From assembly GCA_973895155.1 (NCBI GenBank), contig OZ316897.1, positions 1,426,001 through 1,490,000 on the forward strand: DNA of 64,000 nucleotides, written 5' to 3'. Source of the stretch: Marsupella aquatica (lineage: Eukaryota > Marchantiophyta). The translations under genes were made by a program, and so were the position numbers. This document shows, one piece after another, positions 19,950 through 31,400 of this stretch (positions within the stretch are counted from its first letter, which is position 1; the number at the start of each line of letters is the position of its first letter). Below the pieces are notes generated by a model. That model was not told where the DNA came from, made no database searches, and saw only the letters and a list, made by a program, of their open reading frames with translations.

Positions 19950-22439
19950 TTGGAATTCGTGGACGCTGCCATCCGCTCGCCTTTTTTATTGAATCCAGTC
20001 GACCTTTACGAGGAGATTATCGAGGGAGAAGAGCGGAATGTGGCGAGATTTAGTCAGGATGAGCGAGGCCTCCGCGAAAAAGGACCAGTCAGGTGGGAAC
20101 GCAGACGCAACGAACCGGACTACGAGGTTAGTATGACCCTCACAGCCTTGGGATTTTGGACCTTGTTTGGCGAGGTAGGTGCTAAGTTCTCCGAGACTTA
20201 CTGGTACTCTTGCCCCGAGAAAGCCGCTTACAAACGAAGGTACGCAAAGCTGGTAACCAAGGTAGCACTGGTTAATTGCAAAAGGACAGCCATCACCAGG
20301 GATTCTAGCTACAACGAGCTGTGAGACTACATCACCGAACTATATCTCAACGAGGAAGGGCTTAGATCGGTAGCAGAGGCGATTCTTGAGGTTCCAGCTA
20401 AGTTCTTTAAGCTGAAGGGCAACCAGCGGCTTACTCAAGCGGAGTCCGACAAGATTCCGGGGTACCTAGACCAGCAGATCGCAGCCAAAAAGCGCCAAGA
20501 AGACATCAGCAGACAACGGGAAGCGGCGCGTAATCTCACGTTTCTCGAGGAAAGCTCCAACGCCTTCAACTGGGATATGGCTACCCCAGTGCCTCAACCG
20601 ATGACCACCGGAGTACCGCCGAACCAGTCCCAAGTCCGTCCAGTAATCAACACGGAGTGTTTTTCGGGTTCTGAGCGAGCTAGTCTGCAACTCGAACAGC
20701 GTCCTCATAAGCGGCCAAGGACTACGACGGCCCCCGAGCCAACAACACGGGCCGACGCCGCACCTGCACCTGCCCCGGCAAACCCCCCGACCAACCAGAC
20801 CCGACGGCCCCCGGATAACTCGAAGTCCAACTTATTATAGGTAATCCGCGTCCCCGAGGTAGTCTGGATCGCGATCAAGAAACTTGAACATGCGGACTAT
20901 CTCAAGGAGCATCAGTTGGAGCGGTTCACCCACTTGCTATGGAGGCCGTGCGCCGCCGGGCCGAAGGAGATTTGTGAGTTCATCTCCAATTTCGACACTG
21001 ATGCGTCGACCACCAAGGTTTCGAGGCAGGCCTTATCACTCACGGAGCATCGGTTAACGCAAATTTTCTGCCTACCAACCGGGCCGGTGCCGGTGGAAAT
21101 CCGAATTCGGGATAAGGAGTATACGCCGCGGCACTTCAAACCCGAGGGTAAGACGGACAACGGATACAAGCAGGGGGCGTGCACCAACTTAACCTGTATG
21201 GAGCGGCTTAACTTCATACGGACTACCCTACACATGATTGAGCCACGATCTGAGATTTCCCTCTACACGATCGTGCAGGTGGAACAGTACAAACGACAAA
21301 ACTGGGCCCAATTCTTCTACCAAAGATTCTCGGGGGAGCTGAAGCGGGCTCAGGGTGGTATGGCTATTGGAGGGAAGACTTACTTGGGAAGTCATGTCGC
21401 CATTATCCTCGCCTGGTACAAGGCACGGCGGGAGGCCAGAGGAAAGAATATGGCCACCTCAGCCCCGGGTAATGTCACCCCCGCCCCAAAGGAGGCAACC
21501 CCGACTACGCGGACTACCGTCCCTCGGGCAAACCCCGAGCCGGAAGCCCCGACTAATACTCCGCAACCGCCCCCTGTGGAAATTCCACCGCCTCCTTCTG
21601 TTGAGCCTCCGCTACCTGCAGTACAACCACCCCCAATCCCTCCACCACCTAAAGAAACCTTCCCCTCCCCAGTGCTGACTACGGAGGAGCTCATTGCCCC
21701 TGCCGAGGAACCACCGGTACCCGAGAGGATGGAGGACTACCAAGTAGCCCCGGGGACCATGGCCTACGACCTGGTCCAGAAGTTTAGCCAGACTATGTCT
21801 GGGGAGCTGGCGACATACATCGGACAACAAGTCTCGGCGTACTTCCAGCCAGCCTTCTTCATGTTAGAGCACCAACCACGGATCGTCAGCCGCTTGGAAG
21901 AAGAACTCATGGCGAAGGGGAATGAGATCGGGCGTCTCCAGATGATGGTAGAGCACCTCGAGGAGGAGGCAACGACCCACCGCGAGGATTTAGTCCGCAC
22001 TGTCGAACAGAGGGACGGACTAACCCAGGAGTTAAGCGGAGCGCAGGCCGAACTCAAGAAGCTGGACGACACCGTGCTTCAATTACGCTCAGAATCTTCG
22101 GCTTGGGTTACCAGCCTGACCGACCTCAACAAACAATTCCTGTAGGCAGCACAGCAGGTGGCTGGTCTCTCCGCCGAACGAGATAAATTGCTAGCGCAGG
22201 ACCAGGTCCATCGCGACGCCATCGACCAGCTCAACTTGGAGGTGGCGCGGCTCCAGACTGAAGCCGATGAAGCTGCAAACGAGGCGGAGGAAGCAGTACG
22301 GGACAACAAGGCTTTGCAGGACCGCGTCACCCTGCTCGTCCTCCAGCAGGGAAAACCTGGGCCCACCTCTGATCAAGGCGGCTCGAGGTCTCGCCCCGAC
22401 AAGGGGACCAGCCCTGGTCCAACCACTGCACACACGTAA
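19950..22439 (+). pseudogene. LTR2-encoded protein: conserved domain, Pro-rich linker, coiled coil
   Basis: One reading frame of about 830 codons is broken only by TGA at 20322, TAG at 20838 and TAG at 22143. No clear ATG start is seen near 19950. In order: an N-terminal domain; a Pro-rich stretch near 20700-20820; the conserved central domain from about 20840 to 21420 (LTEHRLTQIFCLP, a MIEPRSEIS-type block, IGGKTYL then AWYKA); a long Pro-rich linker (21520-21720); and a coiled coil from about 21870 to 22380. The central blocks align in order with those of the LTR1 and Gypsy LTR frames. Function is unknown. Confidence 0.6.
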
Positions 22440-23222
22440 GGGGTGGTTAGCGAAGGGTAGAAGCAGGCGCCGCGCGAGGCGGTTAAGTCAGCGGCATCTT
22501 TTGGTTAGGCGTAACGATAGAATGACTGTCATTAGGCGCCGATTAGCGGCAGTAGGAAGAATTAGGGCCGGTCAGTTAGGATCAGCCAACGTAGGATGGA
22601 GTCCATCAACGGACTAGAGTTTGTCAGTAGGCTTGGCCGCTGCCATTCCGGTTGGCACACTCATAGTCGACGGTCAACCGGTCAGTGCAGCGCGACCAGT
22701 AGTCAGCAGATAGTTAGTCAGTAGGTAGTACCCCGGAAGGTAGTATCCTCCGGTTCTCTTCCGCTATGGGTATTTAGGCTTCCCCTTCCACGATGGAAAG
22801 GGGGGAGAAGGCTTAGTTATCTCAGCAGAAGAAAGGCGAGGCACGAGGAGTCCCGGCCTGAGTAGGGTCAGAGCGCACCAAGGAGTGAGAGCCAGAGTCG
22901 AGCTTGCTGGGCAAGTGCGAGGCAGGGCCTCGTAGAGACTGGGCATCGACTGCCGTTGGGCCTGCTGACCCCCTTTGAAGTCGAGTCAACCATGTAAACT
23001 GATGCTTCGCTGAGTAAATGTAGTCTTTTTCCCCCTAATGTTTCTGAGAGTAACTGGTGTTGTGTGTATGCTTTGTCTGGGCAAAGGCGCCATTTTAAGG
23101 GACGTACCGGGTGTGGACTAATGGTAGGGATTGCCACTCATTGCATGTCACAAGGTCCTGTCACGTCGATGGCTTGAAAAGCCCCAAGTCGGGAGTTAGT
23201 CCGCGTCACTAACTGAGGGAAT

Positions 23223-23238
23223 ATTCCAGCGGTGGAAA
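23223..23238 (+). promoter_or_regulatory. Conserved GCGG-loop hairpin in LTR2
   Basis: TTCCA pairs with TGGAA around GCGG. Compared with TTCCG/CGGAA in other LTRs, the pair next to the loop changed from G-C to A-T on both sides. A block ending ATATACCTA follows, as in the other LTRs. Confidence 0.55.
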
Positions 23239-23427
23239 ATAAATATACCTATGTCAAGTACGAATTATGCGAGTGTTATACCAGTAAGTATATCGGCTTA
23301 GCCCGACTTAGGGCTATTGAAGGTCACTACACACCTCCTTGCCCGAACCCTCACCCCTACTGGTGGTCGAGGTCGCACCACGACACTAACCTGGATTTAA
23401 GGCCCAGGTTAGGGGTGCGACAGTTTG

Positions 23428-24878
23428 ACTACGAGCTAAAAATCAAGCCGGGAAAGCTACACGCCAATGCCGACTTCTTTTCAAGGATCACAGGTGAACC
23501 AGCCACGGATTGCATCGATGATCGATTCCCCGACGAGGAGCTATTTGTTGTGGAAATAACTGATACATGGTACCCGGAGATTTTGCAATTTCTCAGCACG
23601 TCCAGATTACAACCAGGGCTAACCCAAGAACAAGCCGCAGTCTTCCTGCGGAAGGTCAGACAGTATCAGTACATTAAGGGTGTGCTACACAGGTATGGAA
23701 TCAGCGACACTATCCAAAGGTGTTTAGAAGAGGAAGAGATAAAACGAGTCTTACGGGCTATGCATGGAGAAGAGGCCGGAGGACATTTTTCTCTAGTAAC
23801 CATGTCTAAAAAGATATTAAATGCCGGTTACTGATGGCCCACCTTTCACAAGGATGTCTATCAGTTCATCAAACAATGTGATCCTTGTCAGCGAGCAGGA
23901 GGACCAAGGGCGTCTACAAGACATCCACTGCACCCTATTCTACCTCTGGCACCATTTGAGAAGTGGGGTATTGATTACATTGGACTACTGAAACCATTAA
24001 CCCATCCTCAAAGAAACAAGTACATAATCCTGGCCATGGATTATGCAACTAGGTGGGTGGAGGCTAGGCCGACAACGAAGGATGATGCAATTACTACAGC
24101 TTGATTTATGTATGAGCAGATCTTCACCAGGTATGGAGCACCCCTAGAATTAGTTAGTGATAGAGGAACCCATTTTCTGAATGATATAATTAGTCGTTTA
24201 AATGAGCAGTATTTAGTTAGACATAGGCCTACCACTCCTTACCACCCAAAGGCAAATGGATTGACAGAACAAGCCAATGGGATTATAGGAAAGATATTGA
24301 ACAAGACAGTAGCTCAAAACAAACTTGATTGGGATGATAAATTGTTTGCTGCCGTTTTTGCTTACAATTTAGCCTATAAATCCACTACCGGTCATACACC
24401 CTTTTTCTTAACCTTTGGACAGGAAGCTCTGGTACCCATGCAACTTGAGATACCAACATTTCAAGTTACCATTGAGGAAAGAGTCTCTGAGGAGGGAAGC
24501 CTGAAAGAACGAGAATATAGATTAGAAGCTTTAGAGGAGGCAAGAATGATTTCAGCCGAGAGAGTAGAATATAGACAGAATATCATGAAGCAGCAGTATG
24601 ATAAAAAGTTGAAAGTAGTTAGTATTCACACAGGAGACCTTGTATTACTTTATGACAGTAGGTATAGTAAGTTTCCAGGGAAGCTTTACACTCGCTGGCT
24701 AGGACCTTTCAGGGTATCAAAGAAGTTCCCCAATGGCTCGGTACAATTGGCCAACATTACCGGAGAGGTGTACCCAATTTGTATTCACTACGACCGCCTC
24801 AAGAAATACTATATGGACGAAGATGAAGTTGTTTGCGAGGACGCTTCACAATTAAGTGGGGAGCTATGTGATGCCTAG
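23428..24878 (+). CDS. pol: RNase H end and integrase (two in-frame stops)
   Basis: The first residues finish RNase H (HANADFFSRI). The integrase follows: an HHCC zinc domain (the H...H pair near 23765-23790 and CDPC near 23880), then the catalytic core with D in WGIDYIG, D in VSDRGTHF and E in NGLTEQANG, spaced as D,D-35-E. The C-terminal GPF region follows and no chromodomain. One frame runs throughout but carries TGA at 23832 and TGA at 24102. Both fit single transitions (for example TGG to TGA). The frame stops 12 nt into the 3' LTR. Confidence 0.88.
24853..24866 (+). promoter_or_regulatory. Polypurine tract before the 3' LTR
   Basis: AAGTGGGGAG lies just upstream of the 3' LTR, where plus-strand DNA synthesis is primed. 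A CTA separates it from the LTR start at 24867. Confidence 0.55.
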
Positions 24879-24976
24879 CCAGGAATCACTGGGCTAGTTT
24901 AAAGTGGAAAAGGGAAGAGTACCCTAGAAACACATTAGTATAGTTACAAAAATAAGGAAAATATAAACAATTAAGG

Positions 24977-27900
24977 GTGACTATGGAACCCGAGCCAAGG
25001 CCGGAAGTGAGGACGCCAGGGGAGAGAACACAATTAGGGTTAGGGCACGCTAAGTGCCGGCGGCTAGGGGTCACGACCAAAAGACAAACGCCGAGGAGAA
25101 GAGGGGTAAGGACCGCTCGCGAGGAGTTGTGGCTCATTTGCAGGCACGAACTGGGCAGACGACTACGGGCGGCCAACTACTGTCAACTGCTTAGGCAGGT
25201 ACTCAGGGTGGAAGCAGATACCAACTATCAACTCAAGAAGGGTATGAGCAACATCAATCAAGCGGCACATTTTTGGGGATGCCTGTTCGAATGGGCAACT
25301 GGGTACATTGGGACTTACAAGGACAAAGAATCGGAGAGAGCAGCAAGAGAACGGCAGGAGCTCGCTCAATTGTGGGAGCTGCAGAAAGCTGCCTTCTTAG
25401 GAGGAGAACTCATCAAGGCCGAATTCTTGTGGACTCCTATCGGTAACGAGCTAGACGACCTGCTGTTTTGCAAAAACAGAGTCGTCGGCATCCGCAAAGC
25501 CATCAAACGCTGCAACAACATACACTGGGAGTTGAAGGGTAGCACAGAGGGGTGGACAAAGGCAACCGTGCTAGGAGAGACATCCACGGCAGCCGAGATG
25601 AAGAGAAAGGGAAACAACAACGAAGGGGCCACCCTGGCAAAAAGAACGAGGTCGGTGGCACCAAAGAAACCAGCCGAACAGCAGAGTAGGAGAGAGAGAG
25701 AAGCCAAGGAGGAGGAGGTTGACCCCATCAACGTCGTTCCAACGAGAGATGACACCTGGAAAGGATGGGCGGCGATCCTCCCCGAGGAGGTCCAATTATA
25801 CTTTGCAAGGGAGGAGGATGCATGCTTTACGGCTATGCAGACTCGGAAATATCAGGGCTTCATGGCCGGATCCGGCTTGGAAGCCTTCGTAAGGTTACCG
25901 TGGCTGAAGCCGGAGGTACCGAATTCAGACTTCCTTGAATTCGTGGGATCATGGGAGTCCGAGACCAATTCCACATAGGTGTATGGGAAGGATTTCTATC
26001 TCACTCCCCAGGTGATTGCATAAGTGTTTGGCTTGCCAATGGGCAATAAGACCAAGGTAGATACCAGGAAGACCTTGCCAGACACGGAGTTCAGGTCGTT
26101 TCCAGGGCCTTCAACAAAGAATGGCTTCTTCCGTAACACCTGCACCAACCCGCATATAGGTGAGATGATCGATTTCTTGCGGGTGACCATGCATTGCAAC
26201 TAGCCAAGACCAGAGATCGGCAAGGCACAGGTCTATCTGGCAGAGAGGCCAGACCCAAACCGGGACTACAACGGTTACCTCCTCACTCAACTAAAGAAGA
26301 TCTTGAAGGAGGAACAGCTGGTGATCGGCAAGGGAAGCATGTCCCGGCTTGGCTATCACATGCCGCTATTGTGTCGGTATGCCCAAAGTAAGACCTTTGC
26401 CCCGGTACTTCCTCTACAGGCAAGGGCACCCGAGGAGGTTCCGTAACAAAGGCCGGCAACAGAGAAACCCAACCCGCCCGACAGTCTTACAATCGAGCAG
26501 GTGTTTAGGCCAAGGACGGAGGACTTGCCGATGTAGCAACCAGGCATGCAGAACCTGCTGAAATTGCTGGAGAGAGAAAAGAGAACAGCAACGGCAACGG
26601 CAACAATACAAAACACTGCTCCAGAGGTTGGCCTAAACCGGCTTACAAAGGAAAACCCCTTTACTGGAGTCAAGGAGAGAAGGAGGCCGGAACATGAGCC
26701 GGGAGTCCGGATGTATGTAGGAGCCTCTAGTCCCGAAGCCGAGGAGAAGCAGGCCGTAGCTCCCGGCCACGACAAGGAGAACAAGAGATCAACACGGGAG
26801 CCGGAGGAGGAACCAAGACCGATGAGAGGTGAAGCCGTGTTCACAACAAAACCAGGAGAACGGCGGGAGAAGCCGGTAGTCCAAACCGAGGAGGAGGTGG
26901 TGGACTACAGCAATGATGACTCCGGCTACGGGTCGGATCATCATGTTCCAGGAGTAAGGACCTGTGGTCGCTTCATCCCCACGCTCCCAAGAGTAGTCCG
27001 AGGGGACCCCAACCAGCAGAGTAGCCCCGAGTCTCCCCCACCAGAGATTGCTCCCCCGAGCTTTGACGGCATAAAACAGACGGCACAGGAATTTCAAGAG
27101 CGACTTAGGGAGGATGAGAAAGCGGCCCTAGCTAGGGAGAAGGATTTACCAGGAGGAGATTGGCCGGAGGACATCATGCGGCTTGCCGAAAAAAGAAGCA
27201 ACCCTCTTGCCACCATAGAAGAAATACGCAAGACAGCTTGGGAGCAGAGGCCGCGATGGATGATGCCGATGACTTCTACTTCCTCCACCTATGCTAAAGA
27301 TAGAGCCATGGAGTACGGGGAGATGTGTGGGGAATTGGCGCTCAGCATCTTTGGGGAGGAGTTGGAGCAGGGACCCTTTTTCCAGAGGGAGATGTTGGAC
27401 AAACGCCAATTAGAAGAAGCGATGGCCTTGGAAAGAAGCAAGAAGGAGGAGGTCATCCGTCGGCTTAGGGCAAGGGAAGCCAAAATTGAAGATCTGAGGG
27501 CGGCCAGGAAAGCCCAAGATGAGCTGTGGATTAAGCGGCATGAGCTAAATATCATGCAGGGCCAGTTAGATACCGCACAGTCAGATAACCGGATTATCAA
27601 GAATAAACTGCCGCGGACCCAAGGAGAGTTGGCCGATGCGATCAAGGAGCGGGAGAAGTGGAAGCGAGAACTAAGGGATGTAGAGGAGGCCCACATAACA
27701 GCCAACAACCGGGCCATGGTAGAGACCCAGAGAAGGGAAAGGGCGTTGAAGGGGGAGCTCAAGGATATCCGCGGAGCCCTTGAGCAGAAGGAGGCCGAGT
27801 TAGGGAAATCCTATCAAGGGATTATTGCGTTGCAACAGGAGCTTGCGTCCCTGACGGCCAGCTTCAAGGCCGACCTACGGGAGAAAGACGACCAGCTCGA

Positions 27901-28774
27901 CCAGACTTATGCCAAGATGAATAAAATGGAGTCTGTGGTCGTAACGGAGCTCGACAAAGAACTAAGAGCAACCCAGGAGGAGAGGGCTACCTTGAAAAAG
28001 GAATTGAAGGAAGCCCACAGGGAGCTGGAGGAATCCCAGAAAGAACTGGAGGAGGCACGCAAGGACCTGGACGAGGTGCAGGAGGAGTTGGAGGAAAGCA
28101 CACGGAGGCTGGAGAACTTACAACGACGAGCCAACAACCAAACGGAGCGACTGAAGAAACAAGCCGCATTATTTAAGTGCTTGGCTTCATCAGGCCCAAC
28201 TCCAATTGGGGCAACCAAGCTACCAGGAGTGGTACTGACCAAAGGACAAGCCGCGCCACTTGCACCAGTGCCGGAAGTAAGTGGGAAGGGGAAGGGACCA
28301 GCTGCCGAACCAGAGAAGAAGAAGAAGCGGAAAACTTATGGGTCAAGGAGTAATGCGGCTCCACAGGCCGAGGTGACCAAGGAGGTAAACCCAGCACCGA
28401 CCCCAGGCAGGGTCACGGCAGAGGATCCAACTACCCTAGAAGAAGGGGATGCCGAGGCCTTGGCTCAAGCCGAAGCCGTGGCTGATGCCAAAACCGATGT
28501 CGAGGCCAAAGCCGGGGGTGGACCTAGTCAGGCCGATGAAGAGTTGACTCGGTCAAGGGCAGGTAATCTGTCAGTAGACGGGCCAACGGCAGTGGCTGAG
28601 GAGGAAACGCAGGGGCGTCCACTGAGGAACAGACACCGCTGCCATGACGGTGGTGGGGGGCCGCTCCTTTCAAGGAGGGCGGACATGGAGGGAGGAGGCG
28701 TGAGTTGGCAGGGCGGGCTCAGATCTCTAAGTTTAGGATTAGGATCAGGACCAGGAGGCGGCCCTGACACTTAG
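24977..28774 (+). pseudogene. LTR-encoded large protein (about 1,265 codons, five in-frame stops)
   Basis: ATG 24977 opens a frame that stays in register to TAG 28772. It is interrupted only by TAG 25976, TAA 26021, TAG 26201, TAA 26444 and TAG 26534. N-terminal residues 1-200 are basic. The conserved central domain spans about residues 270-480 (LPWLKPEV, the VFGLPMG block, RPEIGKAQVYL, IGKGS then LGYHMPLL). An acidic, Pro-rich linker is followed by a coiled coil at about residues 775-1060, and an Ala/Glu-rich tail. Every stop could come from one C-to-T or G-to-A change in CAA, CAG or TGG. It sits wholly inside the LTR and on the genomic-RNA strand. Function is unknown. Confidence 0.6.
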
Positions 28775-29275
28775 CTTAGTGGGATTGCGGTTCCACTGGT
28801 AAGAGCAACACTTGTACCTTGCCTCGCTGTACATAGGTAGATTCAGTTAGGTAGATTAGGCTTACGCTGCAAAGAATTAGGCGGATCCACTACCAGGATA
28901 AATACCTGGGCAGCGGGGAGCTCAGGGCCTCTTCCTTAGCAAGTTTTTAGTTGCACCAGCCGGGCTGGGATCAAGTAGTAAGAGAAGCTCTCGGTTAGTC
29001 ATACAGTGACCCTTGTATATATTCATGTTTCCTCATGCCTAAGAACTGAATAGAGTTGGCCTCACGGCTTAGTTCGCAGATCTTGTGTATGAGAAGTACT
29101 GTTTGTATGGCAAGTGCATGATATAACTCAGTGAGAAGGAGTCATTTTGCTATTTGTGTGTCGCATTAACTTGTGTGAAGAGTGCCCACATCAAAGGAAA
29201 GTAAGCAAGGGAGTGAGAGTTGGATGTGTCGAGCTGAGAGAGGTCTTAGCGGCTTAACCAAGCCTATTGGGGATC

Positions 29276-29291
29276 ATTCCGGCGGCGGAAT
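29276..29291 (+). promoter_or_regulatory. Conserved GCGG-loop hairpin in the 3' LTR
   Basis: ATTCCG-GCGG-CGGAAT is identical to the 5' LTR copy at 3065-3080. AAACATACCTA follows. Confidence 0.6.
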
Positions 29292-29538
29292 CCAAACATA
29301 CCTAAACAGAAGGAGGGGAAGACAAGGGAAGGCCTAGATTAGGCCGGCTATGTATCTCATGACCCGATGAAGGATCTGTCCAGTATATGTGTGTAAAAGG
29401 TTAATAGTAGTAGAGGAAGAAGTTAGCAGCGTCCCATGCCGCTAAGCCGCAAAAATGGCCTCGCCAAGCGCGAAACCTGCGGGAATCGGCTTGTGCTGGG
29501 GGATTTCTTGGGTTTAGGGAGCCATGGGGCGCACCACA

Positions 29539-30116
29539 CATACTTTTCTACCGTGGAGTTGACTATGGTGTGGGACTTTTTTCTACTTTGGAGGCCAACA
29601 TTCTTAGATTTCACCCTAAACTCCTCTTTACTAAAACAAAACCCTAAACATAGTTGGCTGCCTTTATTCAAGTCTCCTCCAACATACCCTCCTCCAACAA
29701 ACCCTCCTCGACCTTCTCAACTCCTTTGTGGTTTTCCCCCTAACCCCAATTTTGGGAATACCAGTATATTGGTTAAATTCAAGTTTTCTCTAAATATAAT
29801 ATAGTTTATCATCTTTAATTAAATTAATCACTTTAACTGATAATGGAGTTTAGAACATCATCAAACTTCACACGAAGAATAAGTAATGATCTAAGTTGAG
29901 GGATATTGCTTTGACATCCATAGTGGGAAAGAATCATGTGAAACCAACTTATGAACTCGCTTATGAATACAACAACCAAATTGTACAAATAACTTACAGA
30001 TCTTTTCACATAAATATGAATGTAATTAAATGGGGCAATACATATTTACATCAATTTGTGTACTAAGTGACACTTAGAACTAGAAATAATGATTGAAACC
30101 TTCCCATGTTAGTGTG
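29539..30116. other. Flanking DNA between the Gypsy element and solo LTR3
   Basis: It begins with CATAC (right target duplication of the Gypsy element) and ends with GTGTG at 30112-30116 (left duplication of LTR3). The rest is AT-rich. The ORFs here show no recognisable family, and I see no RNA gene or repeat. Confidence 0.7.
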
Positions 30117-30285
30117 TGTCACGCAAAAAGATTTGTCTTTACGCGGATTTTGGCTTAGGCGGCCATAAGCTCTGTTAGTATTGAGGTTTCGGGCAAGGAG
30201 GGATGTGCAGACTTTCCTTTATTCCCGTAACTTGATGCTAATCACGTCTGATCCTATTCTTACATGCATCATAGGTATACTTTGT

Positions 30286-30301
30286 GTTTTGCCGCCAGAA
30301 C
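30286..30301 (-). promoter_or_regulatory. GCGG-loop hairpin in LTR3, partly decayed
   Basis: On the minus strand GTTCTG-GCGG-CAAAAC forms five of six pairs with one mismatch. A block ending TATACCTA follows. Its distance to the LTR end (169 bp) equals that in LTR1. Confidence 0.5.
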
Positions 30302-30996
30302 GTACCTTAAGTTGATAGGTGGATCAACCCTGGCTTAAGGACTTCTAAGCCTTCACCCTATCCGCCTCCGATCCAAATCCAATGATATGGGTATCTAACC
30401 CGGGCTCGCAACCACTATCCGCAGCCGTCACCCCGTGCACAGCTCGTATAATACATTTGGCCAAGCATTCTCTACCCGTATACAAAATTTATGACTACAG
30501 CCGATTTTACAACATACAATCTCAGTTTACACGAAGAAAATGATGGGGGGAAAGACTTTACTTCAAAATCCGTCATAGTACACATATACACAGTTGGCTT
30601 GACTTCTTCAAAAATAAATAGACCCAACAGCAGGAAGGTGCACAATACAACGGAGCTTGGCTCCGCACTCGCCCAACAAGCTTAGTACGTTGTACCCTCC
30701 CTCCTTGGTGGCACTCTTTTATTTGCTAAGGTTGGCTCTCCCCGCACATCCTGCGGACATCCAATTCTGAACCTAAAATCCCTCTTGCCTCTACCGGGGG
30801 ATGCACTAAATACTAATTGAGAGCCGTGGCCTGGAACGGTCACGTGCTTGAATCTAGTCAACCCTAAATTCAACTAAATGTCAGGCCGCAAAGTAGCGTG
30901 TCTTATCCTAAGATTCTATGCTAAAAGGAGGTTAATCAAGTAGGACAGTGTCGCTAATTAGTTTCTACGCTTGTTCTCAGCGTCTGACGGGTATAA

Positions 30997-31340
30997 CCAT
31001 CGTGACAGCAAACAGCAAACAACAAATAATTACTCGTAATAGCAAACGGGTGGTAAAAATTTTGGAAGTTTTTTTTGGAAGTTTTTTTTTGGGAATTTTT
31101 TTGGGGGAAAAAATATTAAATTTTTTTTGTGAGTCGATATTTTTTGGCTAGCGCCCGGAGCTAGTAATAGTATCGCCTTACACTAGCAAAAAATTGTCAT
31201 GTTTTAAATTATTTTGAAAATTGTGACTTTTAATGACACATTTATAGATTGTCTAGTTTTCTCGTAACAGTAAATTTTTTCTCGTAACAAGAAATTTTTT
31301 GCTTGTAACAGTAAATCTGTTTGCTATTTGCTGTCATGGT
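30997..31340. mobile_element. MITE-like inverted-repeat insertion in LTR3
   Basis: GTGACAGCAAACAGCAAAC near 31002 is matched in reverse at 31319-31340 (reverse complement CCATGACAGCAAATAGCAAAC). This gives about 20-bp terminal inverted repeats around 300 bp of T-rich DNA with short CTCGTAACAGTAAAT-type repeats. LTR1 has no matching segment at this place. I could not define a target duplication, so the superfamily is open. Confidence 0.5.
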
Positions 31341-31400
31341 GAAAACCCTCGCGTCTAATCATCCTATCTAAACCTACTCTATTCTAAACTTGTCGTGCCG

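Larger units (their letters stand above)
19582..23422 (+). mobile_element. Solo LTR2 (3,841 bp) inserted in RNase H
   Basis: It starts TGTGACATGG, ends GGTGCGACA and is bracketed by GTTTG at 19577-19581 and 23423-23427. No internal genes are present. It is divergent in sequence from LTR1 but has the same plan: an upstream region, a long sense frame (about 19950-22439), and a GCGG-loop hairpin at 23223 before the 3' end. Confidence 0.92.
400..29538 (+). mobile_element. Ty3/Gypsy LTR retrotransposon with three nested insertions
   Basis: This is a complete element of 29,139 bp, or about 13.8 kb once the nested insertions are subtracted. The order is LTR, gag, protease, reverse transcriptase, RNase H, integrase, LTR. 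The pol order with integrase last is that of Ty3/Gypsy. No chromodomain follows the integrase, so it is a non-chromoviral lineage; the exact clade is not clear. It is flanked by CATAC. Coding regions carry one 2-nt frameshift in RT, in-frame stops at the gag-protease boundary and in integrase, and further frame changes between protease and RT, so it is not autonomous. Nested insertions are at 4489-8487, 9870-17320 and 19582-23422. Confidence 0.93.
24867..29538 (+). repeat. 3' LTR of the Gypsy element, 4,672 bp
   Basis: It starts TGTGATGCC and ends GCACCACA, and is followed by CATAC. It is colinear with the 5' LTR but retains about 1.74 kb (25580 to about 27320) that is missing there. It contains the fuller version of the LTR-encoded reading frame, a weak TATA-like site near 28899 and the GCGG hairpin at 29276. 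Confidence 0.92.

Noticed and set aside
23232-23427. Integrase ORF starting at 23232
   Set aside because: The first 63 codons are the 3' end of solo LTR2. The native frame resumes at 23428.
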